From Firmicutes bacterium UBA6113 (GTDB taxonomy: Bacteria > Bacillota > Clostridia > Tissierellales > Sedimentibacteraceae): a stretch of DNA of 64,000 nt. The notes below the pieces were generated by a model. The model worked only from the letters and a program-made list of their open reading frames with translations. It ran no database searches and was not told the origin of the DNA. The translations under genes and the position numbers were made by a program. The stretch covers positions 1-64,000 of the forward strand of contig DIWF01000034.1 in assembly GCA_002422545.1 (NCBI GenBank), read 5' to 3'. Positions 25,685 through 34,797 of the stretch are shown here, one piece after another; within the stretch, counting starts at the first letter, position 1; each line of letters opens with the position of its first letter.

Positions 25685-27469
25685 ATGAAAAAATTAATGA
25701 CAGGAAATGAAGCCATTGCACGAGGTGCTTATGAAGCAGGCGTAAGATATGCGTCCGCTTATCCGGGAACACCCAGCACTGAAATATTGGAAAACATAGC
25801 ATTGTACAAAGAAAATATTGTGGCTGAATGGGCAGTTAACGAGAAGGTTGCATTGGAAACAGCAATTGGAGCATCTATGGCAGGGGCGAGGGCAATTGCT
25901 TCCATGAAACACGTTGGAGTGAATGTTGCTGCGGATCCATTGTTCACGGTGGCATATACGGGTATTCACGGCGGACTTGTGCTTGTATCTGCAGATGAGC
26001 CGGGACAGCATTCATCTCAAAATGAACAGGACAACCGAAACTATGCAAAATCTGCAAAAATTCCAATGCTTGAACCATCAGACTCCCAGGAATCAAAAGA
26101 CATGACGAAGATAGCTCTTGAATTAAGCGAAAAATATGATACACCGGTTCTACTCAGAATGACTACAAGAGTTTGCCATTCAAAGGCAATAGTTGAATGT
26201 GTTGACAGAGAAGAAAAAGAAATTATACCATACAAAAAAGACATAAACAAATACGTTACAGTTCCTGCCATTGCAAGAAAATTGCGTGCAAAGGTTGAAG
26301 AAAGACAGCATAAGCTTCTTGATTTTTCAAACACATCAGAACTGAATTTCTTCGAATGGAATGACACGGCTGTAGGAGTTATCACATCAGGCGTATGCTA
26401 TAGCTATGCCAAGGAAGTGTTCGGAAATACTGTGTCATACCTGAAACTTGGTTTCACTCAGCCTTTGCCAACAGAAAAAATAAGTGAGTTTTGTTCAAAT
26501 GTAGAAAAGGTTTACGTAATAGAAGAAAATGACCCTTACATTGAAGAACAGGTAAAAATACTTGGATTTCAGTGCTTCGGTAAAAATACATTCCCTCCAT
26601 TTGGAGAAATGCTTCCTGAAGTCATACGTGCTTCCGTGTTCGGAGAAACTCTTCCAACAGTTGAGTATGATGAAAAAGAAGTTGTTTCAAGACCTCCTAC
26701 TCTTTGTGCAGGATGTCCTCACAGAGGATTCTACTATGAACTTGGAAAAAGAAAAAATGTTTTGGTTTCAGGAGACATAGGATGTTATTCTCTGGCATTT
26801 GCAGAGCCTTATAACTGCACGGACCACAACATATGCATGGGAGCAAGCATGAGCGTGGGACACGGAGCACAGAAGGTGTTCAACATGCAGGAAGACAGCA
26901 ATATGAGAGTTGTTTCATGCCTTGGCGATTCAACATTCTTCCACACTGGTATAAACTCTCTTATGAATGTCTTGTACAACAACTCAAACACTGTCAATGT
27001 GATTTTAGATAACCGCATTACAGGAATGACAGGACACCAGGAAAATCCAGGTTCAGGCTACTCTCTGCAGGGTGACAAGACAGTAACTCTTGACATTGAG
27101 TCCATAGTTAAGGCTATAGGATTTAAAAATGTTGTTGTAATAAATCCAAACGACCTTAAGGCAGTAAAGACAGCTCTTGACTGGGCGTTATCACTGGACG
27201 AACCTTCAGTTATAATAACAAGATGGCCATGCGTACTGAAAAAATTCTCTCCTGAAGACAAGGAAGAATTCAAAGATGCGTTTAAAACATATTGTGAGGT
27301 CAATGCTGAAAAATGCATTGGCTGTAAAGCCTGCACAAGAACAGGATGTCCTGCTATATCATTTGACAAAAATGAAAAGAAATCATCCATTGATAAGAAT
27401 TCATGCGTGGGCTGCGAAGTTTGTCTTCAGGTATGTCCTGTAAAAGCAATAGGAAAGGTGGAAGCATAA
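25685..27469 (+). CDS. iorA: Indolepyruvate:ferredoxin oxidoreductase, alpha subunit
   Basis: A 594-residue thiamine-diphosphate enzyme subunit. The N-terminal pyrimidine domain opens GNEAIARGAYEAGVRYASAYPG; the TPP region is GDIGCYSLAF with MGASMSVGHG; the C-terminus carries two 4Fe-4S motifs (CIGCKACTRTGCP and CVGCEVCLQVCP). It oxidatively decarboxylates aryl (and some other) 2-oxo acids with CoA to acyl-CoA, CO2 and reduced ferredoxin. Driven by the sigma-54 promoter; the beta subunit gene follows directly. Confidence 0.96.
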   Translation: MKKLMTGNEAIARGAYEAGVRYASAYPGTPSTEILENIALYKENIVAEWAVNEKVALETAIGASMAGARAIASMKHVGVNVAADPLFTVAYTGIHGGLVLVSADEPGQHSSQNEQDNRNYAKSAKIPMLEPSDSQESKDMTKIALELSEKYDTPVLLRMTTRVCHSKAIVECVDREEKEIIPYKKDINKYVTVPAIARKLRAKVEERQHKLLDFSNTSELNFFEWNDTAVGVITSGVCYSYAKEVFGNTVSYLKLGFTQPLPTEKISEFCSNVEKVYVIEENDPYIEEQVKILGFQCFGKNTFPPFGEMLPEVIRASVFGETLPTVEYDEKEVVSRPPTLCAGCPHRGFYYELGKRKNVLVSGDIGCYSLAFAEPYNCTDHNICMGASMSVGHGAQKVFNMQEDSNMRVVSCLGDSTFFHTGINSLMNVLYNNSNTVNVILDNRITGMTGHQENPGSGYSLQGDKTVTLDIESIVKAIGFKNVVVINPNDLKAVKTALDWALSLDEPSVIITRWPCVLKKFSPEDKEEFKDAFKTYCEVNAEKCIGCKACTRTGCPAISFDKNEKKSSIDKNSCVGCEVCLQVCPVKAIGKVEA

Positions 27470-28039
27470 ATGACAAAGAGCATATTATTGGTTGGAGTTG
27501 GAGGGCAAGGAACAATACTTGCCAGCAAACTCCTTACGACAGGATTGATGGAAGCAGGATTTGACGTGAAAATGAGTGAAATTCACGGCATGAGCCAAAG
27601 AGGTGGCTCTGTGTCATCTCAGGTAAGATACGGAGAAAAGGTTGAATCACCCGTAATAGAACTTGGGGGAGCAGATATTCTTGTATCATTTGAAAAGATG
27701 GAAGCATTGAGATACTTGAATTACATGAAGCCGGACGGAAAAGTTGTTGTAAATGACTATGAAATAAATTCAATGCCAATACTTTCAGGAAAAGCAGAAT
27801 ATCCTGTAAATGCAGTTGAGGTGTTGAAAAGCAAAGCAACTACGGTTGTTATAAATGCGGCCGCTGAAGCAGAAAATCTTGGAAACTCAAAGGTAATGAA
27901 CATAATATTGCTTGGAACAATCATAAAGGCAATGGGACTTGAAGAAATTGACTGGGAAAAGATACTTAGAGACAACATAAAAGAAAATCTTGTTGATATC
28001 AATTTAATAGCACTTGAAACGGGAAAAAATTTAGTTTAA
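27470..28039 (+). CDS. iorB: Indolepyruvate:ferredoxin oxidoreductase, beta subunit
   Basis: A 189-residue gamma-type domain of 2-oxoacid oxidoreductases, with GVGGQGTILASKLL at the N-terminus and EIHGMSQRGGSV. It forms the heterodimer with IorA. It begins on the base after the iorA stop, so expression is coupled. With ptb and buk the pair would give one ATP and reduced ferredoxin per 2-oxo acid. Confidence 0.95.
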   Translation: MTKSILLVGVGGQGTILASKLLTTGLMEAGFDVKMSEIHGMSQRGGSVSSQVRYGEKVESPVIELGGADILVSFEKMEALRYLNYMKPDGKVVVNDYEINSMPILSGKAEYPVNAVEVLKSKATTVVINAAAEAENLGNSKVMNIILLGTIIKAMGLEEIDWEKILRDNIKENLVDINLIALETGKNLV

Positions 28040-28101
28040 ACTTAAGTAAATGAATAGTGACTGTTCATTGAAGCTAGTTAATAAAATAAATAGGAGGTAC
28101 T

Positions 28102-29169
28102 ATGGGATATAAGATACTTGCAATCAATCCTGGTTCAACTTCAACAAAAATAGCACTTTACGAAAATGAACAGGAAATTCTGGTCAAGACCCTGGATCAC
28201 CCCGCTGAAGAAATAGAAAAGTTTGAAAAGGTTGTTGATCAGTTTCAAAAGAGAAAAGAAGTTGTTCTTTCATTTTTAAAGGACAATGGTTTTGACGTAA
28301 ATAAACTTGATGCAGTGGTTGGAAGGGGAGGAATGCTTCCGCCTGTGAAGTCGGGTGCATATAGAGTCAATGATTTAATGGTCGACAGACTTAAAAACAG
28401 ACCCGTTGTTGAACATGCATCAAACCTTGGAGCACTTATTGCCCATGAAATAGCTTCTTCAATAGGAATAGAAGCATACATTTACGATTCAGTAAAGGTT
28501 GACGAACTGATACCGGAAGCTAGAATTTCAGGAATGCCTGCATTGCCGAGAACCAGCACAAGCCACGTATTAAATTCGAGGGCTATGGCTATTAAGACAG
28601 CAAAGAATATGGACAAAAATTACACTGAAATGAATTTTGTGGTCGCCCACATGGGAGGAGGAGTTTCTCTCAGCGTCTATGAAAAAGGAAGATTAACCGA
28701 CATCATATCCGATGACGAGGGACCATTTTCACCGGAACGTTCCGGAAGAGTAAACTTAAGGCCATTCATGGACATGTGTTTTTCAGGAAAATACGACAAA
28801 AAGACAGTGGGAAAAATGATAAGCGGCAACGGAGGTCTTAAAGGCTACCTTGGAACAACAGATGCAAGAGAAGTTGAAAAGATAATCCGTGAAGGCAATG
28901 ATGAGGCGACTCTTGTTTATAAGGCAATGGCATACCAGATTGCAAAAGGAATAGGCGAGCTTTCAACAGTCTTAAAAGGGCAGGTTGACGCCATAATCTT
29001 AACAGGGGGCATTGCATATTCGAAAATGATGACAGACATGATAAAAGAAAGAGTTGAGTTCATTGCTCCTGTTGAAATAATGGCAGGAGAAAATGAAATG
29101 GAATCTCTAGCCCTTGGAACGTTGAGAGTTTTGAGAAATGAAGAAAAGGCAAGGGAATATACAGAATAA
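28102..29169 (+). CDS. buk: Butyrate kinase (acyl kinase)
   Basis: A 355-residue member of the acetokinase family. The ATP fold opens ILAINPGSTSTKIALYE; VGRGGMLPPV, VAHMGGGVS and GPFSPERSGRVNL are butyrate-kinase features. It makes ATP and a free acid from acyl-phosphate. It follows iorB by 62 bases on the same strand and has its own ribosome site; co-transcription from the sigma-54 promoter is likely. Substrate may be butyryl-, isobutyryl-, phenylacetyl- or indoleacetyl-phosphate. Confidence 0.94.
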   Translation: MGYKILAINPGSTSTKIALYENEQEILVKTLDHPAEEIEKFEKVVDQFQKRKEVVLSFLKDNGFDVNKLDAVVGRGGMLPPVKSGAYRVNDLMVDRLKNRPVVEHASNLGALIAHEIASSIGIEAYIYDSVKVDELIPEARISGMPALPRTSTSHVLNSRAMAIKTAKNMDKNYTEMNFVVAHMGGGVSLSVYEKGRLTDIISDDEGPFSPERSGRVNLRPFMDMCFSGKYDKKTVGKMISGNGGLKGYLGTTDAREVEKIIREGNDEATLVYKAMAYQIAKGIGELSTVLKGQVDAIILTGGIAYSKMMTDMIKERVEFIAPVEIMAGENEMESLALGTLRVLRNEEKAREYTE

Positions 29170-29175
29170 ACTATT

Positions 29176-29203
29176 GGCAATGCAAAAGCATTGCCTTTAT
29201 ATT
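29176..29203 (+). terminator. Intrinsic terminator after buk
   Basis: Perfect 8-bp stem GGCAATGC/GCATTGCC with AAAA loop, then TTTATATTT. Confidence 0.85.
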
Positions 29204-29285
29204 TAAAAAAATAGTTCGGAATTAATCACATAAATGAAAATCTTTACTAATATAAATTATATTAAAGATGTGAGGAGGAATTTAT

Positions 29286-30173
29286 GTGAAGAGCGATTGT
29301 GATAAGCTGAAAGAAACGGTAAAAAGATTGAAGGAAGAGCATAAGTTCAGGGGGTTGCTGCACTATACAGACTTTTCCAACTTAAGTTCCATAATAGAAA
29401 TAGGATATCTTTGCAGCAGGACCCTTTGTTATGCAAACGGAATAGAGTTTACGGATGCATGGGATAAAGACATTAAAGCTGCCAATGACTTGAAAAATTG
29501 CACAAGGTTTTATTATGAAAAAAACTGCAACAGTCGCCTAAACATGGATGTTCCTGTTTGTCTGGTGTTCAGCGAGGAAGTAATTTGTTTTGATCTGTCA
29601 GTGTTTACAGACGGAGATGCAGACTCCATTTATACGAAGTTCGGAACTGACAATGAATTTTTCAGCAAAAAAATAGACTGGGAAACTGTGTTTAAAATAG
29701 ATCAAAATGAAAACTTAAGTGAAAATATGAAGCATCTCAGACGAAAAAAACTAGCAGAACTGATTATTGATGAGCCGGTTCCTATAAGATATTTAAAGAA
29801 CATAGTTTTCAGGAGCATTTCAGATTATAAGAGGGCATGCAGTCTCTTCGGAAAAAACAAAGCTTACAGTGTTGAACCAGAAATGTTCTTTAATGACAAA
29901 AATTTCATCAAGGATTACAATATCATGTATGATGATAAAATTGACAGCAATGTTTTTATTCTTCATTTTTCTACAAACCAGCTTGTTCAAGAATCAGGAA
30001 ACAACGAATACAAACTCTATGATCTGGAAGGGAATATAATACGAAGTACAAAGGTAAAGTTTCCCGAATCCGCCAGTACGGATTTCAATCTTGAAGTTAT
30101 GAAGACGGAAGTTCCTGTGAAGTTTAAGTTCTGGTTTGATGGAATACTCTCCATAGAGGAAGTAATAGGATAA
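29286..30173 (+). CDS. DarT-like (DUF4433) ADP-ribosyltransferase domain protein
   Basis: A 295-residue protein whose first 185 residues follow the DarT toxin layout: LLHYTDFSNLSSIIEIGYLCSR (NAD-side opening), TRFYYEKNCNSRL in the place of the DarT YFTPFSPML element, the hydrophobic VPVCLVFSEEVICFDLS strand, an IDW motif, and RRKKLAELIIDEPVPIRYL, in which the Glu corresponds to the catalytic Glu. DarT modifies thymidines in DNA and is normally neutralised by the macrodomain protein DarG; no macrodomain gene is near. The C-terminal 105 residues are extra. GTG start behind GGAGG (an ATG two bases before it hits a stop). Target and activity are unproven. Confidence 0.65.
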   Translation: MKSDCDKLKETVKRLKEEHKFRGLLHYTDFSNLSSIIEIGYLCSRTLCYANGIEFTDAWDKDIKAANDLKNCTRFYYEKNCNSRLNMDVPVCLVFSEEVICFDLSVFTDGDADSIYTKFGTDNEFFSKKIDWETVFKIDQNENLSENMKHLRRKKLAELIIDEPVPIRYLKNIVFRSISDYKRACSLFGKNKAYSVEPEMFFNDKNFIKDYNIMYDDKIDSNVFILHFSTNQLVQESGNNEYKLYDLEGNIIRSTKVKFPESASTDFNLEVMKTEVPVKFKFWFDGILSIEEVIG

Positions 30174-30272
30174 ATTAGGCACGGCTTAATTTATCTTTTT
30201 TTATTTTTAATGTTGAAAATTTCGATTATGTGCAGTATTATATATAAAATTATGATAGAGAGGGACAAATGA

Positions 30273-30869
30273 ATGAATAACTGTAAAATAAGGCTTGCTC
30301 ATGAAGGCGATTATTCTTCAATCTTAAAAATCTATGAACCGTTTGTAAGAGATACCATGATTACCTTTGAGTATAAAGTGCCATCAGAGGAAGAATTCAT
30401 AGAAAGAATGGCAAAAATTCAAAAAACATTTCCGCTTCTTGTTTACGAGGAAGAAGGAATGGTTGTGGGATATGCCTACATTTCACGCTTCAGAGAAAGG
30501 GAAGCCTATGACTGGTCAGTTGAATCTTCAATTTACATAGATCCTTCACACCAGGGGAAGTGCATTGGCAAGGCTCTTTATGTTGCTCTTATTGAAATAT
30601 CAGAGCTTTTAGGATACTGCAATATTTATGGTGTTGTTACAATGCCAAACATCAAAAGCGAAAAACTGCACAGCAAGCTTGGCTTTGAAACTGTAGGAAC
30701 ATTGAAGAATGTGGGCTTCAAGTTCAGTAATTGGTTGGATGTAAAGTATTTGAGTCTTAATATAAAAGAATACACTCTTTGTCCTGAAAAGCCTAAGAAT
30801 ATCGCTGAATTAGCTGGAACTGAAGAATTTAAATCAGTCATGGACAGAGTTCAAAGCATCATTGAGTAA
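30273..30869 (+). CDS. GNAT N-acetyltransferase, phosphinothricin/methionine-sulfoximine type
   Basis: A 198-residue acetyltransferase. The YEPFVRDTMITFEYKVPSEEEF and AYDWSVESSIYIDPSHQGKCIGKAL motifs are those of the Pat/MnaT group; the latter is the acetyl-CoA loop. Such enzymes acetylate amines of methionine derivatives or glutamine-synthetase inhibitors. About 25 residues at the C-terminus extend past the usual domain. Alone in its unit, behind GAGAGGG. Confidence 0.85.
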   Translation: MNNCKIRLAHEGDYSSILKIYEPFVRDTMITFEYKVPSEEEFIERMAKIQKTFPLLVYEEEGMVVGYAYISRFREREAYDWSVESSIYIDPSHQGKCIGKALYVALIEISELLGYCNIYGVVTMPNIKSEKLHSKLGFETVGTLKNVGFKFSNWLDVKYLSLNIKEYTLCPEKPKNIAELAGTEEFKSVMDRVQSIIE

Positions 30870-31040
30870 CGGTTCAGTGATTTAATCACAGAACATAAAT
30901 ATAACTACATGTATACTATGACAACATATTAGATAAGTCATAAAGATTTAAAAAATATATACAATTTAATAATTTTAACGAATAAATCGCCAAAATTATT
31001 AGTTGTATTATTTTTTTGTCAAAATTGCATGGAGGTATAA

Positions 31041-31646
31041 ATGACTATTTTTTTTAAGAATTTAAAGAACAACAAAAATCTGTTCATCATCAATACTGTA
31101 TATTTTACTCTTGGTTTTGTGAACATACACTTTTCGCTTCTGGGGCTAATTTGCATGATTCTTCCCATGGTATTGCTTGTCAGAACAAACAGGAAGACAT
31201 ATTGCCAGGGATATTGCCCAAGAGCAAATCTGTATACAAAGGCAGGAAAACTTACAAGCAAGTTTTCTTTGAAAACTCCTGTTTATTTCATAAAAGGAGA
31301 CATGAAATATTTAATGTTAATATATTTTGGAATCAGTTTGTTTTTCATAACTATGTCCACTGCAAGGGTTGCGGCAGGAGCAATGAATCCCCTGGAACAG
31401 CTGAGGTTTTTCATAGTGTTTCCCATTCCTTTCAAATTGCCGCAGATGATTGAGCTTAACAATGTATGGCCTTGGATCACACACATGGCATACCGCTTTT
31501 ATTCAATGATGATGACCACAACCATCATTGGCTTAGTGCTTGCATTTGTTTACAAACCGAGAACATGGTGCACAATTTGCCCTATTTCAACCATATCGGG
31601 ACTATATCTTGACGTTCAGAAAAAAACACAGGAGCGGGTAGCTTAA
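31041..31646 (+). CDS. Membrane 4Fe-4S protein, NapH/NosR-like half
   Basis: A 201-residue protein with about four to five membrane segments and two cysteine clusters in polyferredoxin style: YCQGYCPRANL (near residue 55) and WCTICPISTISG (near residue 180). This is the membrane core of NapH/YccM-type ferredoxins, but without extra soluble 4Fe-4S domains. It may take part in electron transfer across the membrane. No redox partner gene is adjacent. A long AT-rich upstream region (30870-31040) holds no other feature I can name. Confidence 0.75.
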   Translation: MTIFFKNLKNNKNLFIINTVYFTLGFVNIHFSLLGLICMILPMVLLVRTNRKTYCQGYCPRANLYTKAGKLTSKFSLKTPVYFIKGDMKYLMLIYFGISLFFITMSTARVAAGAMNPLEQLRFFIVFPIPFKLPQMIELNNVWPWITHMAYRFYSMMMTTTIIGLVLAFVYKPRTWCTICPISTISGLYLDVQKKTQERVA

Positions 31647-31780
31647 GCTGCCTGTAAAAAAAATACCATGAATCTTGAAATATTCATTATATTTCTTTTT
31701 AAAAATAGTTTGCCAATTGAATAATAAAGTAATAATATAAAAGAATAAGTTTCATGTAAAAATTCATAATTGGAGAGGCT

Positions 31781-32470
31781 ATGAACATAAATTTATTTAT
31801 GACGGCAATAACTCCAGGCATTGCGCTTGGTTTGTTTTTCTATTTATTTGACAGACATGACAGAGAGCCCATAAGAATTCTTTTAAAAGTCTTTATTATG
31901 GGGATAATTTCTGTAATTCCAACAATTTTTATGGAAAACATACTGACTTTTTTCAACGTATTTCCGGGAATAATCGGTATAGGGTACACGGCTTTCATAG
32001 TAGCCGGACTCACGGAGGAATACATGAAAAGGCAGGTTGTTTTAAAAAATGTGTACTTTAACCCGGTGTTTGATGAGAAGCTGGATGGAATAGTATACTG
32101 CGTAATTTCTGCCCTCGGTTTTGCAACTATAGAAAATGTAATGTATGTTGTGTTCAGATTTTCAGATGTTGAATCCATAGGATTTTACAGGGCAATAGTG
32201 TCGGTTCCTGCACACATGCTTTTTGCAGTTACAATGGGTTATTATTTGTCCATGGCTAAATTTGCTCTATCAGAAGAAGAAAGCCAGTTTTATTTTAAAA
32301 AATCACTGACTGTTCCAGCAGTTCTCCACGGGATTTTTGACTTCATACTCATGTCTCAGATAGATATTCTGATGGTTTTATTCGTTCCATTTGTAATTTA
32401 TCTTTGGTTGAACAATCTTAAAAAATTAAACGTGTATTACGTCGATTCCAAAAAAAGAAATGGGTTATAA
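31781..32470 (+). CDS. PrsW family intramembrane metalloprotease
   Basis: A 229-residue membrane protein with PrsW motifs: FYLFDRHDREP near the N-terminus, the EE motif in GLTEEYMKRQ, the FATIENVMYV segment with Glu, and the His of PAHMLFAVTMG and HGIFDFIL. PrsW cleaves anti-sigma factors in Bacillus; the target here is unknown. Short terminator-like hairpin follows. Confidence 0.9.
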   Translation: MNINLFMTAITPGIALGLFFYLFDRHDREPIRILLKVFIMGIISVIPTIFMENILTFFNVFPGIIGIGYTAFIVAGLTEEYMKRQVVLKNVYFNPVFDEKLDGIVYCVISALGFATIENVMYVVFRFSDVESIGFYRAIVSVPAHMLFAVTMGYYLSMAKFALSEEESQFYFKKSLTVPAVLHGIFDFILMSQIDILMVLFVPFVIYLWLNNLKKLNVYYVDSKKRNGL

Positions 32471-32495
32471 GGAAAGCTTGATCATGTTATTTATG

Positions 32496-32523
32496 CACAG
32501 GTCGCACCTGTGTTTTTATTTTG
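32496..32523 (+). terminator. Intrinsic terminator after the prsW-like gene
   Basis: CACAGGT/ACCTGTG stem, CGC loop, then TTTTTATTTT. Confidence 0.88.
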
Positions 32524-32605
32524 TTAAAAATATATTGTGTTTTTATGGAGATTGTGATAAAATTATTAGTTGTGTTTTTAAGGTATAATAAGAAAGAGGA
32601 TTTAG

Positions 32606-33868
32606 ATGATTAAAATATATAAAGGAAACATTCTTTACACTGAAACATCAGAAAAATTTACAATAGTTAAAAATGGATATATATCTGTTGAAGACGGAAT
32701 AATTGAAAGAGTTTATTCTGAACTCCCTGAAAAATATAAAAATATATTGCCAGAAGTAGATACAAAGGGACTTATTATCCCGGGATTCAACGATGTGCAT
32801 GTTCACGCACCCCAGTGGGTCAACGCAGGGATGGGATTTAGCCTTGAACTTTTACCATGGCTCGATAAATACACATTTTCCGTTGAAGAAAGGTACATGG
32901 ATGTTGAATTTGCAAAGTCGTCCTATAGTCTGACAATCGAAGAGATGAAAAAGAACGGCACCACAAGGGCAAGCATGTTTGCAACAAGCCACCTTGAAGG
33001 TACTAAGGTATTGATTGAGCTTCTCAGGAAATCAGGAATGGGAGCGTACGTTGGAAAAGTGAATATGGATAGAAATTCAACAGAAGGCCTCACGGAAGAT
33101 ACAGTGACTTCTGCAAATGAAACAGTTGAACTTATTGAGTGGATGAACAGTACAAAAGGAAATGATAATGTGGATTATATTGTTACACCCAGATATGTTC
33201 CGTGTACAACTGCAGAACTGATGAAAAAATTATCTGAAATAGTAAATAAATATAATCTTCCTGTTCAATCACATCTTGATGAGAACAAGGATGAAATAAA
33301 GTGGGTGAAAGAACTTCATCCTGAATGCAGGGATTTTACAAGTGTTTATTATGATTACTTCCTGTTGCCAAAGGGGCAGACAGTAATGGCTCACTGCATC
33401 CACTGTTCAGATGATGAGCTAATGATGCTTAAGGAACGTGAAGTGATGATAGCACACTGTCCTCAGTCAAATGCAAATTTGTCAAGCGGTATGATGCCTC
33501 TTAGAAAATATATGGATGCGGGACTTAGGATTGGACTTGGCTCTGATGTGGGAGGAGCTCATTCCCTCGACATGAGAGAACACATAGTTGAAACAATTAA
33601 GACATCAAAGCTTTACTGGACTGTTTTTCCAGAATATAAGCCCGTAAGCTTTTCTGAAGCCTTTTATCTTGCCACTAAGGGAGGAGGCTCCTTCTTCGGC
33701 AAGGTAGGCTCCTTTGAGAAGGGTTACCAGTTTGATGCCCTTGTAATTGACGATGAAAAACTGATAAATGAAATTCCTCACGACCTTGAAGAAAGACTTG
33801 AAAGATTTGTTTATGTGGGATCACATGAAAACATTGTAAAAAAATATGTGGCAGGAAAATTGATATAA
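32606..33868 (+). CDS. guaD: Guanine deaminase
   Basis: A 420-residue amidohydrolase that turns guanine into xanthine. Zinc ligands and specificity motifs are present: GFNDVHVHAPQWVNAG, the SHLDEN helix, HCIHCSD, HCPQSNANLSSG and GLGSDVGGAHS. The product is the substrate of the xanthine dehydrogenase encoded at 46.8-50.3 kb, and the next three genes mature selenium-dependent molybdenum hydroxylases, so this belongs to purine catabolism. Terminator follows. Confidence 0.95.
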   Translation: MIKIYKGNILYTETSEKFTIVKNGYISVEDGIIERVYSELPEKYKNILPEVDTKGLIIPGFNDVHVHAPQWVNAGMGFSLELLPWLDKYTFSVEERYMDVEFAKSSYSLTIEEMKKNGTTRASMFATSHLEGTKVLIELLRKSGMGAYVGKVNMDRNSTEGLTEDTVTSANETVELIEWMNSTKGNDNVDYIVTPRYVPCTTAELMKKLSEIVNKYNLPVQSHLDENKDEIKWVKELHPECRDFTSVYYDYFLLPKGQTVMAHCIHCSDDELMMLKEREVMIAHCPQSNANLSSGMMPLRKYMDAGLRIGLGSDVGGAHSLDMREHIVETIKTSKLYWTVFPEYKPVSFSEAFYLATKGGGSFFGKVGSFEKGYQFDALVIDDEKLINEIPHDLEERLERFVYVGSHENIVKKYVAGKLI

Positions 33869-33872
33869 AAAG

Positions 33873-33900
33873 GAGCAATGTATTGCATTGCTCTTTTGTT
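33873..33900 (+). terminator. Intrinsic terminator after guaD
   Basis: GAGCAATG/CATTGCTC perfect 8-bp stem, 5-nt loop, T-rich tail. Confidence 0.85.
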
Positions 33901-34062
33901 TTATATGAGAAAAGCATGACTGCAGCTGGAGAAAGTTGAAACCATATGGCTGAAAATCAGCGGAAAAGCCGCATAAGTATTATTTTATATTCATTGATAT
34001 TTAAATCGATAAATTGTATAATTAAATAAAACACTGGGATATAAACAATGATATGAGGCTTT

Positions 34063-34797
34063 ATGAAAACTCTAACAGATCTGTTTGATATAAAAAAAGG
34101 TGATGTTGTTTCAATTACAGGCACAGGAGGGAAGACTTCCCTTCTTTTTAAGCTTGGAAATGAACTGAGGAAAAGCTGTAGGGTGCTTATAACCACAAGC
34201 ACCAAAATTTTCATGCCTTCAAAAGAAGATTATGATTTCATCTACACCATGGAAGAATACATGAGTGATAAAAAGGAGAATCATGAGGGAGCAACAGTGA
34301 TTTTCGGTGAGTATTGCAGGGAAGATCAAAAACTGATTGGAATCAATGACGAAGATCTTGAAAAGGTAATGGAAGACTTTGATGTTGTGCTCATTGAAGC
34401 TGACGGTTCAAGGAGGATGCCTCTCAAGGCGTGGAAGGACCATGAACCTCCAATACTCAAACAAACAACAAAGACCATAGGTATTTTTCCTGTTGACTTG
34501 ATTGGTGAAAAAATAAGTCATGATAAAATATACAATTATGAGGATTTCATCAAGTTTACCGGAGGAATGTCAACAGTTGGGAATGAAACTGTCGGTAGGA
34601 TTTGTTCGGATACAAATGGAATATTTAAAAATTCAAGAGGGAAACTGTACTTGTACATCAACAGGGCAGATGACTGTGAACAGTTGAAGACAGCTCGGGA
34701 GCTGGCAGCATATCTAAAAGAAAATGTTATAGGAAATCCATTTGATTTTAAAATTTGCACTGGTTCATTGAAAGAAGGAGTTTTTTATGAATGTTAG
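34063..34797 (+). CDS. yqeC: Selenium-dependent hydroxylase accessory protein YqeC
   Basis: A 244-residue P-loop protein, with SITGTGGKTSLLFKLGNEL near residue 20 and VLITTSTKIFMP behind it; VLIEADGSRRMPLKAW is a family signature. The family (TIGR03172) occurs with selenium-dependent molybdenum hydroxylases, where it helps the labile selenium cofactor step; the exact reaction is not established. The gene overlaps the next by 11 bases. Confidence 0.92.
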   Translation: MKTLTDLFDIKKGDVVSITGTGGKTSLLFKLGNELRKSCRVLITTSTKIFMPSKEDYDFIYTMEEYMSDKKENHEGATVIFGEYCREDQKLIGINDEDLEKVMEDFDVVLIEADGSRRMPLKAWKDHEPPILKQTTKTIGIFPVDLIGEKISHDKIYNYEDFIKFTGGMSTVGNETVGRICSDTNGIFKNSRGKLYLYINRADDCEQLKTARELAAYLKENVIGNPFDFKICTGSLKEGVFYEC

